Shown piece by piece: positions 46,058-56,510 of a stretch of 64,000 bases of DNA. Numbering within the stretch: the first letter of the stretch is position 1; each line of letters opens with the position of its first letter. A program made the translations under genes and the position numbers. The DNA comes from Schistocephalus solidus. Its lineage: Eukaryota > Platyhelminthes > Cestoda > Diphyllobothriidea > Diphyllobothriidae. The stretch is taken from NCBI GenBank assembly GCA_017591395.1, contig WEDG01007100.1, positions 1 to 64,000 on the forward strand, written 5' to 3'. Under the pieces are notes generated by a model. That model was not told where the DNA came from. It did no database searches and saw only the letters and a program-made list of their open reading frames with translations.

Positions 46058-46276
46058 CGTTGGTGAACGCTCACCAATTGCTAACGGAACTTACTCGTTC
46101 CATTTTGCCTTGGGGCTCATTCTCGAGCCCTGCCATAGGCCAGGTGGGCTCCAAAGCAGAATAGGACGAGTGAGTTCCGTTAGCAATCGGTGAACGTTCA
46201 TTAACGAGTATCAATGTTACCTGTCTAAAAATGCAAGACAACGAGCCAGTGGTTCAATGGTTAGAGCGTTGCTTAC
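46058..46276. repeat. Palindromic family R tails and a tRNA-like head
   Basis: Arms 46063-46100 and 46163-46200 are inverted copies (ctaacggaact.actcgt), like the tail-to-tail pair at 42.8-42.9 kb. A plus-strand head follows (aacgagccagtggttcaatg then gttagagcg). Confidence 0.65.
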
Positions 46277-46367
46277 TGTGCATGCTATGAACGATACACT
46301 CGACAGCGTTCTGCATCGACCGTGGCCACAGAACTCTCGTCAGATCTGATTAATCAATGTTACTCAC

Positions 46368-46415
46368 CTCTTCTAAAACTTTCCCTTGAAGCGGATTGAA
46401 CAGAATATGGCCAAC
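46368..46415 (-). CDS. Zinc-finger gene exon 4 (48-nt microexon)
   Basis: Sixteen codons, phase 0 at both ends, lie between a textbook acceptor (ccctttcag) and a textbook donor (GAG then gtgagtaac). The peptide is VGHILFNPLQGKVLEE. It has no finger and no recognised motif. It is placed here because both splice signals are strong, the frame is open and the phases fit exons 3 and 5; in another frame the exon contains a stop. It lies in a stretch between two repeat-rich introns. It may be alternatively spliced, since skipping it would keep the reading frame. Confidence 0.72.
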
Positions 46416-47724
46416 CTGAAAGGGATGCTAAAAATACACGCGACTTTTAAGTGATAACGACTTGCAGGGGTCTGATAAATTTGTGGCCGTCGCGTTCTTT
46501 CCTCTGTCGTGTGGGCATTTGGTACAACAGTCAAGCACGCACACGATTCGTGTAAATTCTAAGCAACAGACCGGGTTATAACATACTATGGCTTTTCTGA
46601 CATGCTCATCCTCTACTGCCTGCCTCAGCCCCTCAAGGTTTATGCCGTCGATTTGCGGGTCCCCCTTAGCAACCAAATTCTGTGCTGGCAACTGCACTTA
46701 AGAAAGTTAGTCACCCTAGATAGTCCGAGTTAAGGATAGAGCATGCTGTGATCGTGCCCAATCAAGGCATCTCCGCGGTGACTGGCCTCTTCAGCCGGGA
46801 GTCTATGGTCAACCATGACATCTCGACGAACATTCAAGACAGTTTTTGAGGTAGCAACTTCAGTGAGGCAGCAGACATGGATTGCTACCTGCACCAAGGA
46901 ACTTCTGGCTACAAATAACAAGGCCTATGATATCGCAGAGATGATATCACGTCGTGTGTGAGCTGACGCACTTCCTTGTAGGAATTTAGATACGAAAAAG
47001 TAGTCATCTGAAATGTGCACAGTCCGGGATTCACATCCGCAAAAGATAAGTGAAGAAAGAAAGAGACATGGCCCGAACGCACGATTTGGATACCTCGATG
47101 ATTGGACAAACTACTTTTAGGGTTTTCAAATATCCTACGAACAAGAGAACGACTAAGACGTGTCTAAATTGCTGATATTTAGACGAATCCTCTACGTGAG
47201 TATTTGTCAAAGGCCATAAATTGCCGCAATGGGGGGCTTTTTCTGTCGATTCATGACCTCAAAAAGGCCTCGGGAATCATAATTTCACTACCAAATGAAA
47301 CATAAAAATTGCCCAACATTCCATCTTTTCGCATACGCACACTTGTCACTTTACTGTACTGGTTTCCGATTTTTTAAGATCCGTCATGGGAGACGCCCAG
47401 ATTATTGAAGTTATGAACTACATCAAGTGTCCGATCGGTTTTCATTTAAACGATGCTCTTGTACTCGAATGGTATGCCAATCGCATATTTAAATATCACT
47501 AAGAGGAGAAGCTGGTCTAAATGGGACATAGATCAACCTCATAAACTGTGGCATAAGCATCAATTATTGAAATAAAAAGGTGTGAAAATGAGGAAACCCT
47601 TGATGAGTAGCTGGTAAGACCTATTGATTTGGTTTATGTCTATGATACACCAGCACCTATCAGGATCTCATCTTAGCCAGTAAGGCCAAACTGACAGAGT
47701 AACGACGTGCTAGAGACAGATGAA

Positions 47725-47925
47725 CAAAGCCGACAAAGACGAGGGTGACTGAAATGGCCATTTCTGGCTGATTAGCCATCATCAGTCAGTCATACCAGGA
47801 ATTGCCCTTTCAATCTCCGTTGTCTTTGTCGTCTTTGTTCTTCTGCCTCTACCACAACTAGTCGCTTTGCGGCTGCTTGCGGGGCTCGAGAATGAACCCC
47901 AAGGCAGAGTGGGACGATCGGTGGA
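47725..47925. repeat. Family R unit folded about its ribozyme
   Basis: A minus-strand ribozyme region (47730-47805) continues directly as a plus-strand post-ribozyme segment and tail (47806-47925, gtctttgtcg then gggctcgagaatgaacccca). Confidence 0.7.
47747..47791 (-). ncRNA. Best hammerhead-ribozyme-like motif of family R
   Basis: All parts are present. Helix I is GACTGA with TCAGTC, six Watson-Crick pairs. The core CTGATGA is at 47779-47785. Helix II is TGGCT with AGCCA, five pairs, with a four-base loop. GAAA is at 47761-47764. The self-complementary ATGGCCAT forms a short helix III and ATT is the cleavage triplet (end at 47753). In order and spacing this is a type I minimal hammerhead. 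Compared with other copies the inner helix I pair has changed from G-C to A-T on both strands, which is compensatory. Confidence 0.7.
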
Positions 47926-48217
47926 GCGTTCGTCAACGTGTTGTTGTTGTTGAATGTTGTGCCCCTAAAAGGGCCGCGTGGTAGGGGCGCTGGACCAAGT
48001 AGGGGACAAAATCAGGGTGCAGCAGGCGTAAGTATTTTGGGATGAGCTCACATAACAAATGCCAAACATGGGGGTGCGCGTGCCCAACTTGGGCACGCGT
48101 AGGTGCAGGCTCATGCCACACCACCCACTATTGCCATTTATGGCTATGGTGGGATATGGTTCACCTGCGCCCAACTCCGTCTCCGGTCTTCTTGACTATG
48201 TCTTGACACAGGGCACA

Positions 48218-48955
48218 GGTGGGCAATGGAAAAGAGTGTGCGATAGATGCAGTATATGTCTACAGCGCCACCACCACCGCCTTCGCGTTCACTACCACCA
48301 CCACCATCAGCGATGGGAACTCTCTCCTAAACTGTCCTCAATGCGACTGCACATTCACCTCACGCATCGGCCTGGACGGTCACTTGCGAATCCATCGTAC
48401 AAAGACTGGTGAACCAGTGCCTGGAGCACTAACACACAGCAGAGATCGTCGCCTCCACTGTCCTCACTGTGCTCGCGCATTCACTCATCGCATGGGCCTA
48501 TTCGGCGACATGCGCATCCATGACATCAGAATTCACCGCAATGCCGACAGTACCGATACATCATGCACACCCTCCGCTCCTGCCATTCTTACCGCCACTG
48601 CCACCCCACTACCATGAAAGACATCCCCCAGCCTCTACCGATTTCTCCTTCCCACAATGCGCCCGCAACTTCAACTCATGCATCGGCTTGGCCAGTCACC
48701 ATCGAATCCATCGCACGGAGGCTGGTGAGCCAGTGCCTGGGGCTCCGACATACAGTCGCCGCGCCCGCCTCCACTGCCCTCACTGCTCCCGCATATTTGT
48801 ACACCGCGTGGGCCTATTAGGACACATGAGCCTCCACGAAAACCTGCGGTAAACAACCGGAGGCTAAGCCATATCAGCGCACACCATCTACACTAATACA
48901 TAGACAACACCCTCACAATAATCCTAATGTGTCTGATAAAATCACGGTATCCTAG
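48218..48955 (+). mobile_element. Solo C2H2 tail of the RTE-type LINE
   Basis: Fingers in one frame from 48219 (CPQCDCTFTSRIGLDGHLRI, then CPHCARAFTHRMGLFGDMR) and, after a frameshift near 48610, FPQCARNFNSCIGL and CPHCSRIFVHRVGLLGHMSL, stop at about 48852. Its 3' UTR (gacaacaccctcacaat) matches that at 32940. There is no RT upstream, so it is 5' truncated. It ends at the same kind of GC-rich repeat as the copy at 30.7 kb. Not a host gene. Confidence 0.8.
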
Positions 48956-48959
48956 AAAC

Positions 48960-49770
48960 CATGGCTTGGATGGCTGACAATCTGACGCTTACACCAGACC
49001 ACGCCGTCGGTGCCGTGTATGTGCTGTGTGTCGAGTGGCTGACCAGTGGACTGGGAGTCAGACGGCGATGGCTCCTCAATATCCCCTGATTTAGTGAATC
49101 CTTGCGTGTGCGTTATGGGGGCCAGGTCGTGCTGTGGCGCGCGAAGATGGGTACGCTGACCCGTCAGTTAATGCGCCCACTCCCACATCAGACAACTGAC
49201 TGGCTCGGATGATGGTTTGATTGTGGGGGTGGGGGAGAGAGTGAGGTCAACAGCTCAGCGCGTTTTCCTCACTATAAACAATCTGACGCGCTTGAAAATA
49301 TCACGGTGCGCTAAAAGCCGTGGCTTGGAAGGTTGCCAACTGACGGGATAACTCGGACCGTATGGTCAGCCCAATGTGTGTTTTGTGTTGAGTGACTGAC
49401 TGACGGACTGAGAGTCAGGCTGCAATGGCTCCTTCTTAATGTGGCCAGGTGTGGTGGTACGCCCAGGGGCGGCGCCGGCCACGCCAGCCACCTGCGCCCT
49501 CTTTTATCTCCGGTTTACTTGACTCTATCTTGACACCGGGCTCAGGTGGGGGAGGAGGAGAGAGTGCGGTAGCTGCAGCGCAAGGCTACTATCACTTAAA
49601 CCTCATTCACGCGCAAGTTACCGTCCCTGCACCACCTGGTGTGGAGCATACGGTGGACCTCATCGAAATTGACGGTCGAAATGTCGGACGTGTCTACTAT
49701 CACTTAAAACTAATAAGTGCACACGTTTACCGTCCATGGACCGCCCTTCCGTGGAGCATACGGTCTACGA
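48960..49770. repeat. GC-rich repeat family C
   Basis: Units related to 33165-33890 (gtgtg.tttgtgt.gagtg.ctgac, ctccggtttacttgac, caccacctggtgtggagcat). Confidence 0.6.
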
Positions 49771-50051
49771 GGGTCAAACTGACGTGTTGTGGCAGGATGG
49801 AGGGGTGGGGGGGGCACGTAGGTCTGCAGTATTGTGTGTAACCCGCTCCAGCGTAGTGAAGGGTTCAAATTTGAAATTCACGTTTTGACAGCCTAGACTC
49901 GGGGTAAAATCGATTAAAACCGAGAAGAGTAAAGGTAGTAATTTTGGATAGACATCAGCCGTGTGAAAATTTAGACCGTTCCAAAAAAACACAAGCAAGA
50001 AGTCAACGATGGGAGCAAACAGGAGAGAGATGAAACAAAGTTGCATCTTAC

Positions 50052-50133
50052 TTGGAAAACCAACCCCTTGCGCCTGCGCGCATCAAAGAGTGGGGGAGTA
50101 GAACCTGAGTTAGCATGTTCCTCGTACTTGTGC
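50052..50133 (-). CDS. Zinc-finger gene exon 3 (82 nt)
   Basis: This small exon runs from an acceptor ending ctttttag to a donor CCAA followed by gtaagatg. Its first base completes the split arginine codon of exon 2, and the next codons read HKYEEH. The joined finger is C191-x2-C194-x15-H210-x4-H215, so exons 2 and 3 each carry half of one zinc site. The remainder is a short linker rich in Ser, Pro and basic residues, ending LVFQ in phase 0. The phase match (two bases plus one base) and the restored His pair are the main evidence. It is too short to be seen as an independent reading frame. A second AG at 50074-50075 could give a 22-nt version in the same frame, but that would lose the histidines. 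Confidence 0.82.
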
Positions 50134-50974
50134 CTAAAAAGGGTTCATACAAATGTTGAAATGTTTGAAGGTAGTTCGGAGCGCATTAACTAGGGCTTCA
50201 ATAAAGCATAGATTCGTTAGAATTATGCGTCAGATTTAGATTTCAGTAAGAACCACCGGTTCAAGAGAATATTTGGGTAAGTAGCTGGAGGCGAAAATGC
50301 CAAACTTGCGTAAAGCAGCGTTCGCGCTGGAATTTTTCAACACGTTTTAAAGTCTGAGGCGCAGATGGCTACAGGTGGAAGTAGTGTGAGCCTATGTGTG
50401 ACGAGAAGGTTCATCAAAGGGTCAGCCCTGTTTTTAGAAACAGCGCGTGCGGCACGTACTGTACGATGGATTCGTGTCAAGTAAGCTAATGAAACCATCT
50501 CACACTACAGTCTTGATCCAATGTAGGACACCACAGGCAATAGTTATGTGATTTACTTTGCTACTGACTTTTATCAGTAAACGTACTTATGTAGAGTTAA
50601 ATGAGCCTGGAGAATACGACCATGCCAGTGACTTCAAAAACCAGGAGGCTCGAGTTTCCGCATTATGAAAATGCTCAAAACCAGAAGATTATATTCCAGT
50701 TTCCTGCGATGCAATCTAAATAAATCTAAATGCATTCTTCGGCTGCAGCCTTCTCGAACAAAAGCGGCTGTATTGGGCATTTAAAGCGACAGACAGGGAG
50801 ACTAGATGGTTCAACAAATGAATGAACTTAAATTTCAGTAACAAAGGCCCATATATAAGCATTATTGCGTCAAGGTTATTTTAGATTCACCCCAAACAGA
50901 ATAACTTTTATTTTAAGAAGAACTTATTCGGGCTTTTAAATGCATGCCTGAAAGTGTTTTAAAACGAAACTAAC
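50134..50974 (-). other. Intron 2
   Basis: An 841 bp intron between the two halves of a split finger. It shows no repeat that I recognise and no stop-free frame worth noting. Confidence 0.6.
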
Positions 50975-51441
50975 CTTTCAAACTGCTCGTAACTGGAAAA
51001 TGTTACATTAGAAGCAGGGCACAGCCCACAGCGACGCTCAAAGTAAATGCCTGTATTGGGGAAGCCGAATTTCTTCAAAAACTTGGACGACTGGTCTATG
51101 GAAGAATAGACGGCACTGCAGGGTAAATTTCTTCTGCCCCAAAGAAAGCATTCGTGGGCCAAAAGTAGAGCACGCGTCTTAAAAATCCCATTGCACCGTC
51201 TACAAACTGAGATTACAGCTGAACTATGTCCAGTATGAAGATGATGGGAAAACTTTTGCCACGTAGTCGCTTTTAGACCACAGACCGGACAGGACAGAGT
51301 GAGTCCTGTCCGGTCGATGTAGCGGCTTGGAATTTCTTCCCGACGAGAAACTAATTTGCGTGACGAAAGCGTAAAGCGTTTTCGTTGGAATGGGAGAAGT
51401 TTAGTTCGCACCTTCACCCCCTCCAGTTGGGGGCTTTCAGT
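50975..51441 (-). CDS. Zinc-finger gene exon 2 (first fingers)
   Basis: This exon has 467 nt. It starts ACT GAA AGC after a tgcttttag acceptor and ends with two bases of a codon (AG) before gttagtttcg. A basic region (about residues 64-90 of the product) leads into a complete finger with C104, C107, H120, H125 (C-x2-C-x12-H-x4-H). Next comes a finger-like CRRC with H149 but a Cys two residues later in place of the usual second His, then CGLC at 191-194. The histidines of that third finger lie in exon 3. The exon is flanked by non-repetitive sequence on both sides, which is unusual in this window and supports it as host coding sequence. It is the longest open exon here after removal of transposon reading frames. 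Confidence 0.85.
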
Positions 51442-53950
51442 CTAAAAGCAGAAAATCAAATGTTCCATCAGTAGAAGGGCTAAATAACTATGTTTTATCC
51501 ATAGTACTCGGACAATATATGGGGACAAAACTGTTCATGCCTTCTACTCATGGGCATGTTTTGCTAAGAACTTCACTTGGCCTACAAACACTTCGACTGC
51601 GACAAGAACGAACGCTCGAAAAGTCAGAAACACGTCTAAGAACGCTCGCGCAGATTTGGTATAAGTTCTAAAACAGACAAAAGCTCACAAAAAATTGTTT
51701 TCAAAGTCCTGTTATCTTGTAGGCCCATACAGACGATTCTTGTCATGCAAAATCAAGATAGCTCACACATACGTCTGTATTCAAAGTATAACGGATAAAG
51801 GTGTGTGAAGTTAATACTAGAACTCATCTATCGAAAAGCCTGCATACTTGTAAATTTTACGGTATGTGAGGCATGCCGCCGGTCGCAGATCGCATAAAAT
51901 CAACCAACTGCGCTAAATGCAAGTTGAATTAACCGGGGTCATTTTCCTTTGTCCCTAATAGAAACAATCTTCCCCTTGCTAAGCTCGGTGTAAAGAGCAT
52001 ATAGTTTTTTTTTCTCGTAAAAGGAGAGATATTGCGATTTAACTATAAAATACAACGAATGGCAGCATAAGGTTCCGAAAAAAACGAAACAATGGGTGCT
52101 AGACATGCTGGAGAGCGAGGTAAGATCCCATTGGTCAATTTAGTGCTTCCAACTCGAATTAACGGCAAGTTCAGTTGTCAAACTTTCAGTTTCACACGGT
52201 GTACTGCGTTACCTACCTCATCGAAAACAAAAACTGCCTGAGAGCTCAATGTGGTAAATACTATTTAGCATTCCTAACACACGAGCATGGTGTCTGTCGG
52301 TTCAACTTCCTAAGTAAACAGGTTAAAGGTCTGCTAATGGGAATCACAAATATATACTTTGACGTACTTTCACTCGTAATTATTTTCCAAATACCAAAAT
52401 ACACTGATAGTATCAGTCCCTCAGAGCGATCAGTAGGAGGTTAGTCCTGGGATTGATTGACTTGTAAGTGGTATCTGTAGACCCCGTGGACGTACGCTCA
52501 CTCAAACACAATGCACATTCACATGAATTTCACACGCCTTGTCGGGCGAGTTCGAGACGTTGCAGACTACGCAGCAGTGCAGTTTTTCGCGTGCAGCAGA
52601 GCATGCTCGTCCCGTCATGCTTTTGGGATCGATCTAGAGGCCCACAAGCAGCTTCACAACAACGTTGGCACACGCACGCACGCATGAGGGAGCGTGACAG
52701 AAAGGCCGACGCCAACCAATCAGATCACTAGCCGCAAAAAAAACGAAATATGAAACATGTGCTCAAGGCTATCGCTGGGCGAGTGTGGTATTAAAAGGGT
52801 AGGCCCGAACTTAACGGCTGTCATGTGACATAAGGTTTATGAGCACCCAAAACTGTCAATAGTATGGAGTGATTGTAGGGCCCCAAACAGATTTGACGGG
52901 GTGATTATTGGGAAGTATCAAGATGATTTGTTAACGTGGTCTGAAAAGGCATAAGTGAGGGTTAGAAAGCATACTGCCCCACTAGGAAAAGGATAATCAT
53001 AGCTTTCCGACAGATTTTAATTAATGGGTACTTGACAAAATTTGGACTGCATAAGTCTATGTATTATAAAACAAGATATTCTTTAAAGAAGCAATAATGT
53101 TTCCGCTATTGTCGCAAAGTGCATAGTACATATAACTTATCATAATCCTAAAAACCGTCCTACTCCCAAACATGATAATGCGTTTTTTTTATTTTAGGCA
53201 TTTAACCCCATTTAGTAACAAGGTGCTTCAGCGCAATAAGGAGTAATCACGTAGTTCGGTGGCGGTAGACATTTTAGAAGCCAACAATGTATGAAATGAC
53301 ACGCAGTGGTTGTCTTACATTTGAGGGTAAAATCAACAAACAGCACACAAGATGGCTTGCAGCTGGCAGTGAAGTTCTCTTGTCTATTCGGCTGTCCGGG
53401 CTAGATTCGAGATGTAGCGAACACTGTACTATAAGATAATTTAGATAGTGGACGTTTCTGGTCACAGCGGGTCACAACTCAATATTTTAAGAAACTTAGG
53501 CGTGCTCCGTTTAAGTGGTTTCTTTTGGCAAGGACTTTAAATAAACGGTCATGATGCATATAAAGCGGCAACATACCTGGTATCACACACTACAATTCCG
53601 ACCCATGAAGAGTCGACTTTGTAAAAAAATTATTGTGAAATAAACAGGATTATTTTTGTACTTTTTTCCGTAAAAAAAATCCGGCAGAATGTACAAAGGC
53701 CACATTTTAACACAGAGTAATCCAGCGTGTCATCGAAAATTCAAAAAACTATAGTGCAATGTAATCCTGTTTCACAATCAAAATAATTTTCCGGAGACTG
53801 GGTGTCTAACACAGAGTATACATTTGACCAATAAAAATGAGGGAATAAAAATGCTTGGTCAAGAAAGTGGTACAAAAATAAGCACATACTCCAAATATTT
53901 TGAATATAACCTAAAACGACTCCATAATGTAAGGACGTCAAGAGGCTTAC
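51442..53950 (-). other. Intron 1
   Basis: This 2.5 kb intron runs from gtaagcc to tgcttttag. It is one of the few long introns with no recognisable mobile element. It is moderately AT-rich, with a GC-rich patch at about 52480-52730 that opens short frames on both strands without support. I see nothing else. Confidence 0.6.
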
Positions 53951-54109
53951 CAAACTAGGAATAGTTTCTTCTTTAGAACTATCGTCACTGCCGGCAAGGG
54001 AAGGTAGGAGCTGTGGCTCAGAGCACTCTAGTGAATCTTTCAGGGAAGAGAGAATAGAAAGGCGCTCCTTAGGATCCAGGCTTTGTAGCCTCTGAAAGAG
54101 TGAGTTGAT
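53951..54109 (-). CDS. Zinc-finger gene exon 1 (most 5' exon found)
   Basis: This exon has 53 codons, phase 0 at both ends. It starts ATC AAC after a pyrimidine-rich acceptor ending aaaatttcag and stops at a good donor (TTTG then gtaagcc). The peptide begins INSLFQRLQSLDPKERLS and is a leucine-rich, probably helical stretch followed by an acidic/serine part (SDDSSKEE). It holds no finger and I recognise no domain. It fits in phase with the next exon. Alternatively it extends in frame upstream to an ATG at 54161-54163, making it the first coding exon with 18 more residues. The 33 nt just upstream of the acceptor are themselves in frame and stop-free, so a very short intron there is also possible. 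Confidence 0.68.
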
Positions 54110-54436
54110 CTGAAATTTTATTAAAACTATACAAACGCAGACCTGATCTTGAATATCGTTCATGATTATTATACCTGGCAAGAAGGCCAGGACAACAAAT
54201 TAACATCAGCTGATAGCACGAGCAACTCGCTGTTCGAAAAGACTAAATTAGCCGGTACATAGAAATGTGCGGAAAAACAAACAATGGTACTATGGCAGTG
54301 ACCTGACAAAGACCTCTTATAATTATAAAGTATGGTTGACTTTTACTGATGTTATAAGTTTCCATCGTATGCATGCTTCTGGCGCTTGCTCCACAGAGAT
54401 AATGGTCGGCAACTGAAAGGGTACCTGAATGGTGTA
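54110..54436. other. Upstream of exon 1, unassigned
   Basis: Contains the in-frame ATG at 54161-54163 and no promoter element I can identify. Confidence 0.4.
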
Positions 54437-56510
54437 GTTCAATTCAATTCAATTCAATTCAATTCAATTTATTGAGGGAAATAGGCATGGGCCTTTGAGT
54501 ACCCTATTTGTAACGTAAAATTAAGTGCGGTATACAGAGAAACCGTGTGGGTTGCAAAGGTACAAAAGGCGGTCATAAAATTTGACAAGTGGTGCACGAC
54601 TCTCGAGGGTTAAGATAAATGCCTCATCGCTCAGGCTCGTTGCGGAACATAAAACTGTCAAGGTTCCTTTTAAAGCTTTCCAGCGATGGTGACATCACAA
54701 CGTCTTCAGGGAGGGCATTCCATGGTTTAACCACTCTGACAGAGAAGGAGAACTTGCGCACATCCAGTCTCGCCTGCTGGACACGCAGTTTCAATGGGTG
54801 ACCTCGGAGATGGGTCGTGGTGGCAAATTCAAAGAAGTCCGAGAATTCCAGGCAACAATCCAATCCCTTCACAATGCGGAATGTCTGCAGGAGATCACCA
54901 CGCATTCGCCTATAACTCAAAGGGAACAGATTAAGATTCATTAGGCGGGTTGGATATGGCAAGGAGCTTTGACTTCTAACCATTTTGGTGGCTCTCCTCT
55001 GTACTCTTTCGAGGCAGTTCTGATCTTGAACTGTCCAGGGTTTCCAGGTGTGCATAGCATATTCCAAATGTGGCCTAATGAATGTTCCAAAGGTCTTAGC
55101 AAAAAGATCTTCATCGAAATCCAAAAAGGCTCGTCTGATGGCATGCAACACCGAAATTGCCCTCTTCGCCACTTTCGAGCAGTGAGACGATGGTTTTAAG
55201 GTGGTGGTCATCAGCACACCAAGGTCCTTTTGGGTTTCCACGTCTTTTTAAGGCTTCACCGTTGAGAAAGTAACTTCTACTTTCGGCAGATCCAGACGGG
55301 TTGCCTAAGCGAAGTATTGTACACTTATCGACGTTGAACCGCAAAAAGCCAATGATTCGACCACTCCTCCAACCGAGTTAGGTTGATCTGCAGTTTATCT
55401 TCGTCAGCAGGGCTCTGGATTACATTCCAGATTTTAATGTCGTCGGCAAACATTGCTGCTTCACAGTCGAGATTCCTGACACAATCGTTCACGTATATTA
55501 AAAACAGTATTGGCCCTAGTACTGAACCCTGAGGAACCCCACTCTCGACCGCAGCAGAACTTGACCTCTCTTGGCCGATGCACACAACCTGGCGCCGACC
55601 CACGAGGAAGTTTTCGATCCACTTGAGGAGCTTACCTCTGATTCCAATTCTTTCTAGCTTGTACAGCAGTCTCTCGTGCGGCACAGTATCGAAGGCCTTT
55701 TGAAAGTCAATGAAGGCAATGTGAACCACGTGTCTATCTTCAAGTGCTTTGGGTCCAACTCTGGAGCGAATACAGCAAATTCGTTGTGCATGATCTTCCT
55801 TTTCTGAACCCGTGTTGACAGCTTGATAACAAATTATGAGTCTCTAGGAATTTCACCAATTCGCTCTTGATGATCCTTTCCATAATCTTGCCAAGGATGC
55901 ATGTTAAGCTTATGGGCCTGTAGTTTGTCACTGACGCCCGGCTACCGCTTTTGTACAAGGGAGTTATATGTGCCAGCTTCCAATCGAAAGGAAGTGTTCC
56001 GGAGTCAAAGGACTTTTGAAAGAGCACTGACAAAGGTGCGGAAAGTTCATTGGCGAGTTCTTTCAGAAGCTTGGGTGGAAGCTCGTCTGGTCCTGGGGAT
56101 TTCGACTCTTTTAGTTCTTTTAATTCCTTTTGGATCAGAAATTCTGAGAATAGTATGTGGCTAATGCTTGCAGTCGGCGGGTTATCCACTGAGGGACGAA
56201 GGAACCTTGCCTCGTTTGTGAAGACTGAGCGGTAGAACTGTGAAAAGTACTCGGCTTTTTTTCTGTTTTCAGAAATTTCGACGCCCACGGCAGTCTTAAT
56301 CAGCGGTATTTTGATGTTTATTCCTTGTACATCTACGGAGGTAACTGTAGACTAACTTTGGATTCTGCGTTGCCTTTTGCAGCAAAGTCTTCTCAAATTC
56401 TCTTCGCGTTGTATGAATAAGGCTTCTCATTTTGTTTCTCTGCGCTTTATACTTAGTTGACTTGGCATGAACCTGGAAAAATTCATATCGCAGGAACAAG
56501 ATAGTATATT
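54437..56510 (-). mobile_element. CR1-like LINE, 5' truncated
   Basis: Read on the minus strand. The end of the linker (REFEKTLLQKATQNPKLVYS) leads into RT: SKSPGPDELPPKLLKELANE, TNYRPISLTCILGKIMERII, a frameshift near 55735, FIDFQKAFDTVPHERLLYKL, GVPQGSVLGPILFLIYVND and the catalytic MFADDIKIW (about 55440-55454). A second frameshift near 55335 is followed by the C-terminal region to stop 54624 (RATKMVRSQSSLPYPTRLM). The 3' end is a short (TTGAA)n array (54437-54466), the kind of terminal microsatellite typical of CR1 LINEs. The endonuclease is missing. All catalytic Asp residues remain, so the copy is fairly young. Confidence 0.88.

Larger units (their letters stand above)
43660..46367 (-). 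other. Intron 4
   Basis: This 2.7 kb intron holds two copies of a second tRNA-like repeat (44517-44640 and 44820-44905) and a palindromic short-repeat tail followed by a tRNA-like head (46058-46276). 43700-44510 and 44910-46050 are unassigned; a 150-residue frame at 44674-45126 runs through the repeat and is not credible. Confidence 0.6.
46416..50051 (-). other. Intron 3
   Basis: This 3.6 kb intron contains an inverted ribozyme-bearing short repeat (47725-47925), a solo C2H2 tail of an RTE element (48218-48955) and GC-rich 3' repeats (48960-49770). 46430-47720 and 49780-50050 hold nothing I can identify. Confidence 0.6.
5269..54109 (-). other. Host gene locus: ten-exon C2H2 zinc-finger protein gene
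   Basis: Ten exons on the minus strand join in frame into about 772 residues plus a stop. I could not assign an orthologue. Fingers by residue in the joined product: 104-125, 133-149 (incomplete), 191-215 (split between exons 2 and 3), 355 onward (degenerate, exons 5 and 6), 502-525, 554-575, 583-603, 611-632 (split between exons 8 and 9), 640-660 (split between exons 9 and 10) and 667-688. A basic stretch at about 693-700 could be a nuclear localisation signal. C2H2 arrays of this sort bind DNA or RNA in the nucleus, so a transcription-factor role is the family expectation, not something shown here. Every intron has GT and AG ends. The phases are 0 except at the exon 2/3 and 5/6 junctions, which are complementary. 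The coding part is under 5% of a 49 kb locus; the rest is repeats. The 5' end may lie further upstream. Confidence 0.82.

Noticed and set aside
50052..50073. 22-nt version of exon 3
   Set aside because: In phase, but it drops the histidines that complete the third finger; the 82-nt form explains more.
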